Shown: positions 30,685-42,232 of the stretch, one piece after another
Numbering within the stretch: position 1 is the first letter of the stretch
Layout of the letters: the number at the start of each line of letters is the position of its first letter
NCBI GenBank assembly: GCA_963920705.1
Contig: OY987228.1
Location: forward strand, 2,851,056-2,915,055
DNA from: Odiellus spinosus
Taxonomy: Eukaryota; Arthropoda; Arachnida; Opiliones; Phalangiidae
Length of the DNA: 64,000 nt
Reading direction: 5' to 3'
The notes under the pieces: model-generated
Told to the model about the DNA's origin: nothing
Database searches by the model: none
The model's input: only the letters and a program-made list of their open reading frames with translations
Translations under genes and position numbers: made by a program

Positions 30685-31241
30685 TGTAACAGGCTTAGAC
30701 TTAATCTATCAATGTTCCCACTTCGGGGAAGCCTACTGACTTAAATCTAAGGCCTACTGCTACAATTTACCTTATTTCCTGAAGCCTATCTCAACCCCTA
30801 TTTTAGTTAGCTTTTATTCCTTATTTTAATTATCAAATTCCCTTTGGGAAACGTAATTCGTTTTATTTTGCTTTTATACACTAGTAACTACAGGAGCCTA
30901 GGCTTACCTTTTTCTCCATGTGGGCTTCCACTTGATTGAGTCGTTTTCCGTTTTCTAAGGCTGCTCGTTTTCTTCCCAAATAACTTTCTTCTATTTTCTG
31001 TTAATGCTTAAGTCTCTTTTATTTTAATTTCTCCCTATCTACAATTGTTAACTCTTTCAACAATTAAGAGATCAGAACTAAGAGAGCTCTACCAGAGCAC
31101 AGGAGGAACTGACTTTTTTTCCAAAACGAAAATTATATTGCTCTTTTGATAGGGAGGAAGAACGCAAGGGGGCGCCACCAGTTCTACTGAGCCCGAGATT
31201 TTGTTTTGGCGGGCTTTTCGAACTGTTGGCGCCCTGTTGCA
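30685..31241 (-). repeat. Gypsy-2 5' LTR
   Basis: 557 bp, TGTAACAGG...CCTGTTGCA, with GTAA duplicated on its right side. This is the uninterrupted copy and shows the exact place of the fold-back insertion in the other LTR. Confidence 0.95.
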
Positions 31242-31403
31242 GTAATATAACCCTTGTAACCGAATTACAATTTTTATAGTAAGAGAGGGAATAAGGGTTC
31301 TCGATAAAGCGAATTAAGATTCACAGTGGAATGTCCAAGGCTAAGGCTTAGTAATAAACAAGAACAAATCACTTGATGCTAATGCATGGATGTATAAACT
31401 AGG

Positions 31404-31693
31404 TATAAAGAACTAACGTTCATGGATATTGCACTCGTAAGGCATTTTCAGTAGATCGCAAGTTCGGGTAATATCGTCCGCTAGCGACGGCGGAAGTGGG
31501 GCTCTTTTTGGGAAATTTTTGCGAAACGAATTTCCTGTTTACAAATTGTCTGCACGTTCAATTTCAAATGTGACGTAATGGTACACTTCCTGTCAAACGA
31601 CAAACATCGTTACTAAAGGCCGCGTGAACATGGCGCATTCTGCTCACGCGTTTTTCTCGGAGTGCAATATCCATGAACGTTAGTTCTTTATAT
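31404..31693. mobile_element. Short TIR element (MITE), arm A copy
   Basis: About 290 bp with inverted ends of about 33 bp: TATAAAGAACTAACGTTCAT at the left, reversed at the right as ATGAACGTTAGTTCTTTATA, and CATGGATATTGCACTC next to it. No coding capacity. The arm B copy is at 53285-53607, so it was present before the duplication. Confidence 0.8.
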
Positions 31694-31827
31694 ATCCATG
31701 CTTAATGATTTTAATTTTCGCCTTTTGAAAAAGAATACAATCTTACCCTGAGTCCAGGAATTAACTTTTTTGAAAAAAGAAAAATCTGAATTAACAGAAA
31801 TTCGGAGGTTGGAGATTCTCACGATCT

Positions 31828-31830
<3 letters not shown>

Positions 31831-31865
<35 letters not shown>

Positions 31866-32158
31866 CGGCGTGTAACGTAACGTCTTTACGCCCGGACAGC
31901 GGTCGCGATTGCGAACCAGGTATGGCGCCAAGGCGTAAGGCCTTGAGCAACTCAGTTATGGTAAGTAACTACGCAGGGATTAGGACTGGGAATTGCCCAC
32001 GCGACGGAAGGAGATGGGAATGGGGAAGAGGAAGGACCATTCCGTCGCGGACCATTCGCAACACTCCCTATGGGCAAGGGACCTGCGATTCGAGCAAGAC
32101 AACACCCAGACCTTGCCACTGAGACGCCAGTTTACAGGAGCGCGCCACCACTCCCGGC
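31831..32158 (-). mobile_element. SINE-1, Pol III-type with poly(A) tail
   Basis: On the minus strand it starts GCCGGGAGTGGTGGCGCACT and ends in a run of about 35 A. It is flanked by a direct duplication TCACGATCTAATT (31819-31831 and from 32159). A B-box-like GCTCGAATCGC lies about 80 nt from the start and A-box-like TGGCGCACTCC near the 5' end. Arm B has the empty target at 52816-52829. A second, independent copy is SINE-2. Confidence 0.85.
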
Positions 32159-32603
32159 TCACGATCTAATTTCGTCACGTTGACTCTTTGAGGTCCAAAA
32201 TGAGAGTGGGTTTTTTCTTGCGTCCTTTCAAGAAAATTGTTATCCGCGCGTTCGGACAATCGTACCGAAAAAATTGGTTATATCTAAAGAGGGAGAGACG
32301 AACACAAAGATCCACGACCGGTTCTATATGTGTAGCGTCTTCTACACTCGGGGCCCGGGGCTTGTTTGAGTGGGCTGTTTTCGACTCTCGTTCTGCCGCG
32401 GCGTTCAGTTTCCCTCATAGGAAAAACCGAAAAGATGAACCGTTACCTACGCTATTTTAGAAGGCCCGTGCTCCTCCAAGTTTTATTTTTTTCTGGTCCG
32501 TTTAATTCGCACCGTTTCGCCGTCGGGGGGTGTGTTTACGTCCCGAAAATTGTCACATGACTTTAGGTTCGTCTGCTCGGTGGTCGGCTACTCTATAACG
32601 GCT
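32159..32603. other. Spacer between SINE-1 and the LINE
   Basis: 32159-32281 belongs to arm A. Beyond that it is a GC-richer segment without recognisable coding or repeat structure. Nothing further seen. Confidence 0.5.
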
Positions 32604-32941
32604 GTTAAATAATAATTTTATTTGCGGGAATAGAAAGTGTGAAACACTTATTGTGCCCCACAGCAAAGACAGGCAATACAGTACACGATTACTATTAATA
32701 GTACTTAATAAAACATAAACTAGGATAAATTAAAAATAAGCAAGAAAACTAATATATACAACACTCATATATACAAAACATAAAATAGGATAAATATAAA
32801 ACTAATATATACAACACTCATATAAACAACACAGCTCTCGATAATACAGTTCAAAAGATACGATTAATCCAAAAACAAAATATACAAATATACACTACAA
32901 CAGCTCATACATTAAGACTCGCACTATTTCAGAGAATATAG

Positions 32942-35903
32942 CTAGCACCAGCCACGGAATTTGTCCAAACGGATCTTAAATGCGGCCACGGATGACTTAG
33001 TTTTCACCTCGCTAGGGAGTGAATTCCACGGATTAATAACCCTCTGTGTAAAGAACACGCGCCGAGGCAATACGCTGCACCTCTCTTTAAAAAGAGTTGG
33101 TGCCCTACGCCCAGTCCAACGAACACCAAAAAAGGCGTCCGCCGGCACGCTATAATGGCCGTGTATAATTTTAAAAGTTTCGATAAGGTCTGTGCGCTCT
33201 CGCCTGTCAGAGAGGGACAATAGCCCGAGTTTCCTCAGCCGAGCGTGATACGGGAGAGTCCGGAGACCCGAGACAAGTTTCGTGGCCTTACGTTGCACCC
33301 TCTCTATCCTCTCTATGTCCCGCACGAGATGCGGCGACCAAATGCTCGAGCAATAATCTAAATGGGGACGAATGTTTGATTGATACAGAACGCGAAAGGA
33401 TTTAACACTAAAGTGGGAAAAGGAGCGTCGCAGGAGATAAAGAGCCCGAGACCCACGAGCTGCCGCTGCCTTACTATGTGTATCCCCTAGTACACGACCC
33501 TCAAGCATAACCCCAAGGCCCCGCACTACGGTCTGGGCTACTATCTCCCTACCCCCCCAACCGGTACTTGAAACAAGGGTTATCGACCCCACAGTGTAAG
33601 ACCATGGACTTGGTGGGGTTGAAGCTCATGCCGTTGGAGGCAGCCCATGTGTCAAGGGAGTCCACATCCCGTTGTAGGGAATGGGAATCTGCTAGAGTCT
33701 TAATACCCCGCCCAAGCTTGGAGTCATCGGCAAAGAGTCGCAGGAACGACTCTTTTATCACTAGAGGGAGGTCATTGATGTAAATAACAAAGAGTGTGGG
33801 CCCCAACACTGACCCCTGGGGGACCCCACTGGCTACCCCACACCAGGACGAGGAGACGCCCCTCAGAACTACGCGTTGAACTCTGCCGGTCAAAAAGTCT
33901 GCAACCCAATCCACTATCGTCGAAGGCACCCCCAAGTTCTCTAGTTTCCGAATCAAAAGGGAATGTGGAACCGTGTCAAACGCCTTCCGTAGGTCTAGGT
34001 AGATTAGGTCCACCGAATCTCCCTTGTCAAGACATTTCGTGACCTCCTCCAAAGTCGAAAGCAGATTCGTAAAACACGATCGTCTCAGGAGGAAACCATG
34101 CTGGTCCGGCGAAAAAAAGGCGCGATTAGAGAGAAAGGATACCAGTGCGTCCCTAACATAAGCCTCTAACTGTTTACACATGATGCAGGTCAGACTAATC
34201 CCCCGGTAATTATCGACCGAGCATGAGCTGGGCGATTTCTTGATCGCGGTAACGTTGGCTTGTTTCCACAAAGACGGAAGCCTACCATCCCTAATGGAAC
34301 GTTCGTATATTGCCAGGAGAGGAGTGGCCAGGATTGCAGCTCCCTCCCTTAGCAGTCGCGGATGCATGTCATCAGGACCGGGGGACTTGTGGACCGGCAA
34401 GCGACTAAGCCAGCGGCGTACCGAGACGTATGAAAGCCCGAATTCCGAGGGAGACATTTCTTGATGTTGTGGTAGGTCGGACATACCCAAAGTTGACGCA
34501 AAATCGCCAAGATACACTGCCTCCACGTGTGGCTCTCGATTAAAGACCGAAAGGAAAAACTCATTAAGGGCCTCTACTATAGTCGCCGGGTCACGAAGTG
34601 TTTCCCCAGCAGGATTTTCTACCAATATAAGCGGTTTTTTGGGATTAAGAGAACGCGAAACATGCGAGTAGAGGGCCTTAGGATTCCCCGGAATCTCCTC
34701 AATTAGTTTATGTTCATACTTGAATTTGGAAGAACGGATGTGCTTAGTGAGCGCGTTACGCTTTGTCGCGAAGTCATGACGAGCTTGTGCTGTTGGGGAG
34801 GCTCTAAAAGCCCTGAAAGCAGTACGCTTGGCCCAAATAAAATCCTCCGTTGCTTTTGTTCACCAGGGTTCTTTACGCAATCCCGATCGTCGGGTGGGAG
34901 TGTTGACTATTAGGGGTACACACTTGTCACGCGCGTCTAACACCAGTTTCAAAAAAACGACGATCATCCCATCTAGGGAGGTTGCGTTTAGAACACTAGA
35001 CCAATCCGCACACTGGAGAGCTGCGCGAAACAGCTCATAGTCATCCCGAGCATACTCGTACCGATCAGGTAATTTAGGTAACGGAGGGGCTGATGAGGTG
35101 AGGATTACAGAAAAGCTCAGAACGTCATGGTCTGCTTTTCTCAGGGGCGGCAGATGGAGGAGCCCGTGCACTGTGTCCCAGTCGAGGGTAATCACTAAGT
35201 CTAAAAGCGAGGGGATCGTGGCACCACGCCGTCTAGTAGGCATCCTGACATGTTGCTTTAAGGAGCATCCCGAGATTGTATTTAGTAATCTACTCTCGAC
35301 TGACCTCGCCCCCTTACACGAGGTGTACGTAGGCCAATGTATCGCAGGCGCGTTGAAATCACCTAACACTATTAGGCGATCCGCCAACTTCCTGGCCCTC
35401 TCTATTGTGTCCAATGCCCTCTTCAAAAAGTCAAGGGAGGATGAAGGGCTACGATAACAGCAAAGTACGAGAATTAACGAGCCCTCTATTCTCAGTTGGC
35501 AAGTTAAAATATTGGGCGATGTGAGAGAGCGATTGAGAGAAGCAGCAAGCTCAGGTCGACAGTATATCACGCACCCACCCTGCGTAGTTACATCACAGTC
35601 CGCATGAAAGGAGTCATACCCATCTATATGGTACAGTTCTATGTCAGTTCCATGTAGCCACGTCTCCGTGATCGCGATCACGTCAGGGACTAATTCCCAC
35701 ACTAGAGCACGCAACTCCAAGATTTTACTTATCAGCGATTCCGTATTTGCAGCCAGAAACTTCAGGGAAGCGCTGGGGGAAAAAGAACAAGGGGCAGCGT
35801 TTAGACCAGATGGCGCCTTGGGGGCATCAAGAACTCGAGCAGTGGGCAAGTTAGGCAATGGGATAGATGGAGGTGATAGTCCTGTGAGAAGGCTTGATCT
35901 CAC
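32942..35903 (-). pseudogene. LINE ORF2: endonuclease and reverse transcriptase
   Basis: The endonuclease domain (35860-35080) has AANTESL, AITETWL, GGCVIYCRPE, LGDFNAPAIHW and a final DHDVLSF, i.e. the catalytic N, E, D/N and DH positions of the EEP fold. The reverse transcriptase (34520-33700) has KSPGPDDMHP, NYRGISLT, YLDLRKAFDTVPH, GVPQGSVLGPTLF and FADD. The C-terminal region (33450-32942) has LDYCSSIWSPH, RIERVQRKATKLV, LGLLSLSDRRERTDLIETFK and INPWNSLPSEV, typical of CR1-group elements. An in-frame TGA lies at 34860-34862 between endonuclease and RT, and the frame shifts at the C7 run near 33551-33557. The copy is therefore inactive but not old. Confidence 0.9.
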
Positions 35904-35923
35904 GTTCGAAGGCCGCGCTGCCT

Positions 35924-37316
35924 CTATCGATGGAAACGCGGCTGCACGTAGTTTTTTTGGTGATGGGTGGTTTGTTGATGGGAGGCTTGTTGTTGGAAGG
36001 GAGGCAGACGGGTGCCGTTTTGCTGGTAAGTTTGTTGCTGGGAAAATGGTTGTTGGCGCTGGCGGACATACACTCCATTAGGAGGATGAGGGAGGCCCTG
36101 TGGTGCCAGGGGGGGTCGACGATGCTCATAAACCGTCCCAGTGGGCACGGCATCAGAATTCACCGTCTTACAGTGAGTGTCATCCGCGTTCCGAGGTGGG
36201 TAAAGAGTCACAACCGCATTGTCCCGTATACCTAGGTTGGTTTCTCCGTTTGCAACCCTTTCACGAAGCTCCCCACAAGCTTGTCGATACTCCGCTAACT
36301 GTCGGGGCGTTTGATCTATGCGCGCAGAGAGCGGATAGGATGAGTCTGCTGCTCTACGCTGTTTAATCAATCTCAGGAAGGCGCGCTTGCCCGCCATATG
36401 CGGGAACGCGATTAGCAGCGGACGTGGTCTGCCCCCGTGCATCGGGGGGGGGGGGACGCACCCAACCTATGGTAAGGGGTATTGTTAGGGACACCGCACG
36501 AGGAGAAAAGCTCGACCAGTACTCCAAGTTCATCCTCTGGAGTTTGGTCCTCCGACAAATTGAAGAGAATAGCGTTGAGCCGTCTGGATTCCTGGGCGAG
36601 GGTTTCCGGAGTTACGTACCCCGCCGAAAGGGGCGAAGTGCTCATGCTAGTGAGCTTATCAACCAGTGTTTTCTCCATCGTCTTAAAATTGTCCTGCAAC
36701 GAAGTCGACAAAGTGCGGACTTCATCAGTGAGTGCCATAATAGACACGCCATTGTTCGAGATCGCGGTATCCAACTGATCAATTCGGCGTGAATGGTCAT
36801 CTGACGCCAGGTGGAGTGAATCCTGGTCTGTCTTGAGGCTATCAAATGCTGTTTTTAAGTTGACCTCCAATTTAGAAATTTTAGCTGCAGCCGAATTTAT
36901 TTTAGTCTGATCAGTTTTTTGAGCTGCCTGGCAAGCCTGTAACTGCGCCTCAAGAGCAGAGAAAGTGGCTTGGACCGAATCAGGGAGACTGGTGGAGGGG
37001 GGAACGAAAGCCGAAAGTTTACTCTCGAGTTCTTCCACTTTAGACTGTATAGAATGGAACGACAGCTTCAGAAAGGGGTTACATTCCGAGCAGAGCCAGT
37101 GAAAGCGGGAGTCATTCGTAACACCCACGAATATGGCGTCAGGTATTTCCACACACGGCGCGTGAAACCACCCCCCGCAATCTTCGCACTGTATACTGTT
37201 CGACCCTTCCTCTATATCCTCTTCACAAGGTTTGCAGCGGGGAGGGGGGTGGGGGACCCCTCTTTCTCGGACGCGGCCGGTGTCGAACCGGTTTTAGAAG
37301 TTTTGCGCGCAGGCAT
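35924..37316 (-). pseudogene. LINE ORF1 with PHD finger and coiled coil
   Basis: It begins MPARKTSKTGST at 37316. A PHD finger (C4HC3) follows: CKPC, CEDCGGWFHAPC and WLCSEC (37245-37070). Next is a coiled coil of about 130 residues (heptads in VEELESKLSAF to LSTSLQDNFKTM), then an RRM-like/C-terminal region RPRPLLIAFPHMAGKRAFL with DQTPRQLAEYR, and a Gln/Pro-rich tail (about 36080-35924). The frame changes at two homopolymer runs, a C-rich run near 37245-37265 and a run of 12-13 G at about 36445-36458. PHD fingers in ORF1 are known for CR1-like elements. Role: RNA binding and particle formation, inferred from the family. Confidence 0.8.
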
Positions 37317-37340
37317 CACGAGGGACCAAGGCTTAAGACT

Positions 37341-37859
37341 TAGGTGATTAGTACGTTCCCTAATTTACTAATTGAGCCAAAGTATGAGGGCCTATCCGAA
37401 AACTACCGACACTGGTAGGTAAGGCTTTAAAAATTGATTAAAATAACTGGGCAAAAGTCTCAATATTTACCGAAATTTCCGCCTAATATCCGTAAAGCCA
37501 GGAGCGCGAGAATTCACCCAACTTCACTCTAGAATGGCCGCTCTGGGAAACTTGAATGGCCGCTCTGGGAAGCGGGATGATTTCTCAAATTAAAGTAGTA
37601 AGTTGTTTTATTTAAATTTATTTCTTTAGAATAAATTTTATTACAGTAGATTAAGCATGGAATAAACTATTAACACAAAAATATAATTCGCTACTCTCTA
37701 GACAGTTTTACCGTTACCTACGATATTATAGCGTAGTTAACCTTTTTATAGACTAGCTATATTGTGACATAAGCTTAGGTTCACATTTGATTATTATTTA
37801 TAATTTTTTTCATAAATATTTATATTAATATATCTCATTATTGCAGAATTACTCTAGTC
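37341..37859. other. Spacer upstream of the THAP ORF
   Basis: No gene seen. AATGGCCGCTCTGGGAA occurs twice in tandem near 37530-37578. TATTGCAG just before 37850 could be a splice acceptor for the THAP ORF. Confidence 0.5.
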
Positions 37860-38348
37860 ATGCCATTTTGCGTAGTTCCTGGTTGTGGTCGTAATGACAA
37901 GAAAAACAAATTGGAAGATTTAAGCTTTCACGCATTCCCAAAAAGCGAGGATCTCAAACTAAAATGGTTGGCTGCCATTAGTGGTGATAGTGTGATAAAC
38001 ACAAATACTAAAGTACAAAATGCAAGAGTTTGCAGTGAACATTTTGAATTGACCAACTATAGCATTAGTTGTCAAGGACGGAAACGTCTCTTGCCCAATT
38101 CAATCCCAAGAGTGATATCAGCTAAACTCGTAACTGAAGATATTTCTATAATTGAAAAGGACAGTCAAAATTGTGACTTTTTGAGCTCAACAACCTCAAG
38201 AGTAATCCCTCAAGAACAAACAACTTTACGAAGCCCATTAGCAAAAAAGTCAAAAGCTAATGATTTTTTTGCAACTACTAGAACACCCTTATCACAATTG
38301 ATAATGTTATTGTTGTGTTTGTGTTTACTAATCAAGAGTCACAATTAG
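37860..38348 (+). CDS. THAP-domain protein (possibly one exon or a truncated gene)
   Basis: 162 residues. The THAP zinc finger spans about residues 1-82: MPFCVVPGC (C2), LSFHAFP, LKLKW with the invariant W, CSEHF (CH) and the LLPNSIP end motif, i.e. the complete C2CH signature. After it the protein is unstructured for 60 residues and ends with a hydrophobic, probably non-native tail (LIMLLLCLCLLIKSHN). THAP domains bind specific DNA and occur both in host regulators and at the N-terminus of P-element-like transposases. No transposase follows here. A likely acceptor (TATTGCAG) 11 nt upstream of the ATG suggests an exon of a longer gene whose remainder was displaced or lost, perhaps by Gypsy-3 downstream. 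Confidence 0.75.
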   Translation: MPFCVVPGCGRNDKKNKLEDLSFHAFPKSEDLKLKWLAAISGDSVINTNTKVQNARVCSEHFELTNYSISCQGRKRLLPNSIPRVISAKLVTEDISIIEKDSQNCDFLSSTTSRVIPQEQTTLRSPLAKKSKANDFFATTRTPLSQLIMLLLCLCLLIKSHN

Positions 38349-38539
38349 TTTACTAACAAAACATATTTAATACTGAGTGAAATGGATAAAATGGTTACAT
38401 AGTAATTGAGCTACAGCTCTCGCTTATGCCAGATCAAGAATGCCCTGTCTCTCCTCGTTGTCCCCACTCCTCGTCCCCCTCAGTGGCGCCACCTAGGTTC
38501 GTAATGTAGCACCCATTTACAACATTACTGGACATAACA

Positions 38540-41500
38540 ATACCTTCCTCCCCTTTTTTTTCTTAATTAAATATTCGTCATATTTGATAGCGTGATGGTA
38601 TTTTCTTTTCCCTACGGCCCTTGGTTGTGGCAATGGATACGTCCCCGAATGTTCTTGATGGATCATGGTGATGGACTTCTTCGTCAGTGGGGTTGTCCGG
38701 ATATTTCTGTTTGAAATATAGTCTAGTTTGGATTGTAGAGGGATTTCTTGCCGCTTGATTGGTAATGACGGAAAGTTGATGTTCTGTTTCATTCGGTTTT
38801 GCAATTTCAGACTGTGTACTTTTATATTCTTCTGGTATGTATGTGGGAAGGGGACGAGATGAGTTCTGAAATGAGCTGTCCCTTGTTGTAGTTCGAGGGC
38901 GTATTTGATTACTATGCCTTCTTATCTCCCCCTTAAGAGTTTGGATGGTGAACATCTTTTGGCCCGTAACGCTCATGATGGTTCCAGCGAACCATGTGTC
39001 GCCCTTGCTAAAGTTCCTAGCGAAGACTGGTTCGTTGATATGAAACTTAGGTTCGCCAGTCACCTCCCGCATTGGAACATTCTTTTTGGGTGGCTTATGT
39101 CAATTCGGGAAATGATTTGGCGACCCAGCATCATTTCGGCTGGAGATTGGCCATTACTGGTGGGTGAGCGTCTGTGATTCATTAGTATGCGGTTAAGTCT
39201 TGATGCTAATGATCCTATTTTGCGTGTGGCGAGCTCAAATTCCAAATCGTCGATGTTGGTACCCGATACTTTCTTCAGACTCTCTTTAACCGTTCTAACG
39301 TTTCTTTCCGCCGCTCCTTTCGAGGCTGGGTGGTGTGGGGCGGATCGCAAATGACGGATGCCGTTATTCGCCGTGAATTTGGCAAACTCTTCGCTAGAGA
39401 AGCATGTGCCATTGTCCGTTACCAGTGTGATCATGACCCCGAAGCGAGCGATTAGTTCATGTATGAAGTCGATCACTGCACGTGATGTTTGGGCGGTGGT
39501 CACGGCCACTTCCAACCACTTGCTGTAGCTGTCGGTCACAATCAGTAGGTAACGACCTTCGATAGGACCTGCAAAGTCCGCGTGGACTCTTTCCCAAGGT
39601 GTTGAAGTTTTCGACCATGCTTGGTACTCTTGTGGTGGCATGGGAGCATGTTGCTGACAAATGCTGCATGATTTTGTAAAGTTCTCGATATCCAAGTCTA
39701 TTCGAGGCCACCATACGCTGGATCTAGCCACTCCTTTCATTTTGACTATACCCTGGTGAGATTCGTGGAGGTTATGTAGGATTTCTGTCCTGTATTGCAG
39801 TGGAATTATAGCCCGATTTCCCATTTGGAGAATGCCGTTGAAGTTGGATATATCATATCGTCTCCGGTAGTATGGTTCCAATTCGCCGGATACTTTAGAA
39901 GATGGCCACCCATCTAACATGATTTGCCATAGCTTATGGAGGGTGTTGTCTTCATATGTGGCCGATTCCAATTTCCGCGGCGTTATCGGGGTATGTTCTG
40001 CCAGTGCCTTGAGTAAAAAAACATACTCCGCCGGAACTGGAGTACTTGTGTGGTGTACAGGCAGCGGCAACCTGCTCAATGCATCTGCGTTAGCATTGGC
40101 CTTGTCCTTTCGAAACTTAATCTCATATTGATAAGCCGCCAATAGGAGCGACCAGCTATGGAGACGTGCCGCTGCCATAGTTGGAACCTGTCAAGGAGGG
40201 TAACGAGGGGCTGGTGATCAGTGAAGAGGGTGAACTTCTTGCCATACAAGTAGTCTTTAAATTTTTTTATTGCGAAAATTATCGCAAGGTCTTCTTTATC
40301 CAACTGCGAATAATTTTTTTGCGACAAAGTGCGTGAGGAGAATGCGATCGGCTGTTCCATATTGTCCTCGTGGTGTGAAATAACCGCACCCACTCCTACA
40401 GGTGGGGCGTCGCACGCTAATGAAATCGCCTTGTCGATGTCATGAAATCGCCTTGTCGATGTCATAGTGCACCAATAGGTTAGAGTTTTTCATGCTAATT
40501 TTGGCTTTTTGGAACGCTTCTTGTTGCTCCTGCCCTCAGATCCAGGGTGTTGCCTTTTGGAGTAATTTGTAGAGCGGTCCGAGGGTGGTAGCGTTGTTTG
40601 GTAAGAATTTCTCATAATAGTTTAATAGTCCTAAAAACGAGCGCAACGTTTCTACGGTTGTCGGTGGCGGAGCTTCCATTATCGCCCGCATTTTGTGTTC
40701 TTGTGGGTGTATACCGAACTTGTCCAAGCGGTGTCCCAAGAACTCGACTTCGGTTTGTAGAAACTTGCACTTTTACTTTTTTAACTTTAAACCGCTATCC
40801 TTTAGCTTCTGGAGTGCTTTGTCCAATACTATGAGGTGATCGGCTTTTGTTTTGCCTCCCATGATGATGTCATCTTGGAAAGGGGAAGCTTTCATGATAG
40901 TTGTGAAGATTATTTCTATGACCCGCTGGAAAATAGCTGATGCGGAAGCGACGCCGAAGGGAAGCCGGTGAAATCTAAAGAGTCCTAGGGTTGTGCTTAT
41001 CACAGTGTATTGCTTGGACTCCTCATCTAGCTCAATCTGGTTGTACGCTTCACGTAACTCTATCGTTGAAAAGTATGTACATCCAGCGAGAGTGGCAAAG
41101 ATGTCTGCCGCTCTGGGAAGAGGATATGTGTCAACATGCAGGTTGGGGTTGAGAGTAGTTTTAAAATCGGCGCAGATACGGATCCCCCCTTAGGGTTTTT
41201 GCACTGTTACGATTGGTGATGCAAAATCAGAGTAGTCTACTCGTTCGATTATCCCTTCTCTCTTCATGCGGCGTAACTCTTCTTCTACCGCTGCCTTTCT
41301 CGCGTATGGCACTGTCCTTGCCTGGCAAAACTTTCGAATTGGATTATCCTTAATGTGGAGGTGGGCTTGAATATCCTTGAGCTTGCCCAATGTTTTGTCA
41401 GGATAGCTGCGATATCGGGATCTTCTCGCGAAAGTTTATTTGTTGGTTCGTTTTGAATCAGGTTTATGCACGTTTTTGGCTCGTTTATTGGTGGTAAAAT

Positions 41501-41780
41501 GACGAGTTTGGGCTATTCCCTTTAACAATAATGAGAGGGAGGTCGACTTCGTATGTCACCCTAACCTTGGCTTGGTCCACTATCTCTACGCGGTTACCCA
41601 TATATGATTCCAGTGTCCGCGTGAATGGCCCAATTTCGAGAAGCTGGGGAAGGGAATTGTAGGCATCCTCTTGGATTATTGTGTAACCTGAGGCGTTATC
41701 CACCTCAAACGACATCGCTTTGCCATTGACTTGTAGGTGGACGATCTCGGGTGGTGGAACCTCGTCTTCGTCGTGGTTTT
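38540..41780 (-). mobile_element. Gypsy-3, decayed Ty3/Gypsy element
   Basis: Pol remnants read right to left: a retropepsin-like region (about 41715-41485), reverse transcriptase (about 41390-40540; RTVPYARKAAVEEELRRM, FRFHRLPFGVASA), RNase H (about 40465-40080; AFSSRTLSQKNYSQ), and integrase (about 40178-39060; zinc domain HESHQGIVKMKG with CSICQQH, core DFAGPIEGRYL, VTDNGTCFSS, HPASKGAAERN) followed by a C-terminal tail. A purine-rich stretch at about 38540-38560 (minus strand) could be the polypurine tract. No LTR pair or gag was found. It is related to the widespread K02A2.6-like group and distinct from Gypsy-1/2. Broken, with roughly half a dozen or more breaks; older than the other two. 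Confidence 0.88.
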
Positions 41781-41879
41781 CACCTGTCGTAATTGAATTA
41801 ACTGTAGACCGTTTTTAACTTAACTCTATATATCCCATTTATAATCTATAAGATTTTGCATTTTGAAGATAGAATACCT

Positions 41880-42232
41880 TTACCGTTAAAGTTTATCGAA
41901 AATATTTAGGGTTAATACCAATTTGAATTATAATCACGTGAATTTCAAATAAAAATCACGCGTATTACTTTTTACGCGTGATTTTAATATCTACTTTTTT
42001 TACTATGAGGATCAACGTTGCGTGATTTTATTCAAATTCAGTTTGCACAATAGGGAAAGCTCACGCGAATTGATACGCAATGTTGAGCCTCATAGTAATA
42101 AAAGTAGTTTAAAAACATACACATAGAAAATGCCAAGCCCGCGCTCTACGCGAGATTTTCATTTTCATTGTAAATTCACGAGGTAATAATTCAAATAGTT
42201 TTTAACCCTAAATTATTTTGGTAAACGTAACC
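41880..42232. mobile_element. Fold-back element, about 350 bp
   Basis: Imperfect inverted ends of about 60 bp: left TTTAGGGTTAATACC...TTTGAATTATAATCACGTGAA, right reversed with GGTAATAATTCAAA...TTTTTAACCCTAAATTATTT. A second nested pair (TACTATGAGGATCAACGTTG / CAATGTTGAGCCTCATAGTA) lies inside, with a short CACGCG hairpin. Non-coding. Confidence 0.7.

Larger units (their letters stand above)
16731..31241 (-). mobile_element. Gypsy-2, Ty3/Gypsy LTR element with nested insertions
   Basis: Read right to left. LTRs at 30685-31241 and 16731-17948 begin TGTAACAGG and end CCTGTTGCA, with 4-bp GTAA target duplications (16727-16730 and 31242-31245) and an intact empty site in arm B (53766-53769). Order: 5' LTR, primer site, leader, gag, pol, third coding region, 3' LTR. 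A 653-bp fold-back element sits in the 3' LTR and a 3160-bp DNA transposon in the third coding region; without them the element is about 10.7 kb. The LTRs differ by about five substitutions, so it is young but older than Gypsy-1. Pol looks whole; elsewhere it is broken by the nested insertion and perhaps one or two other changes. Confidence 0.93.
3438..32281. repeat. Inverted duplication, arm A (split by later insertions)
   Basis: Ancestral pieces 3438-3551, 7212-7633, 15425-16730, 31242-31830 and 32159-32281 read, in reverse complement, as one continuous stretch at 52707-55648. The pieces are separated by a 20-bp minisatellite expansion, Gypsy-1, Gypsy-2 and SINE-1, all absent or minimal in the other arm. 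Homology stops at GGTTAT (32281) on the right and near 3438 on the left. Base identity between arms looks high by eye (well above 90%), but indels are frequent. Confidence 0.85.
32604..37340 (-). mobile_element. CR1-like LINE, near full length, inactive
   Basis: About 4.7 kb read right to left. It has an ORF1 with a PHD finger, an ORF2 with endonuclease and reverse transcriptase, a 3' UTR of about 340 bp, and a 3' end at GCAAATAAAATTATTATTT without a long poly(A). PHD-bearing ORF1 and an EEP endonuclease with a CR1-type RT place it in the CR1/Jockey group. No clear target duplication seen. It carries at least two frameshifts at homopolymers in ORF1 and one frameshift and one nonsense codon in ORF2. 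Confidence 0.88.

Noticed and set aside
31922-32259. Open frames within SINE-1
   Set aside because: The same frames appear in SINE-2; they are non-coding SINE sequence.
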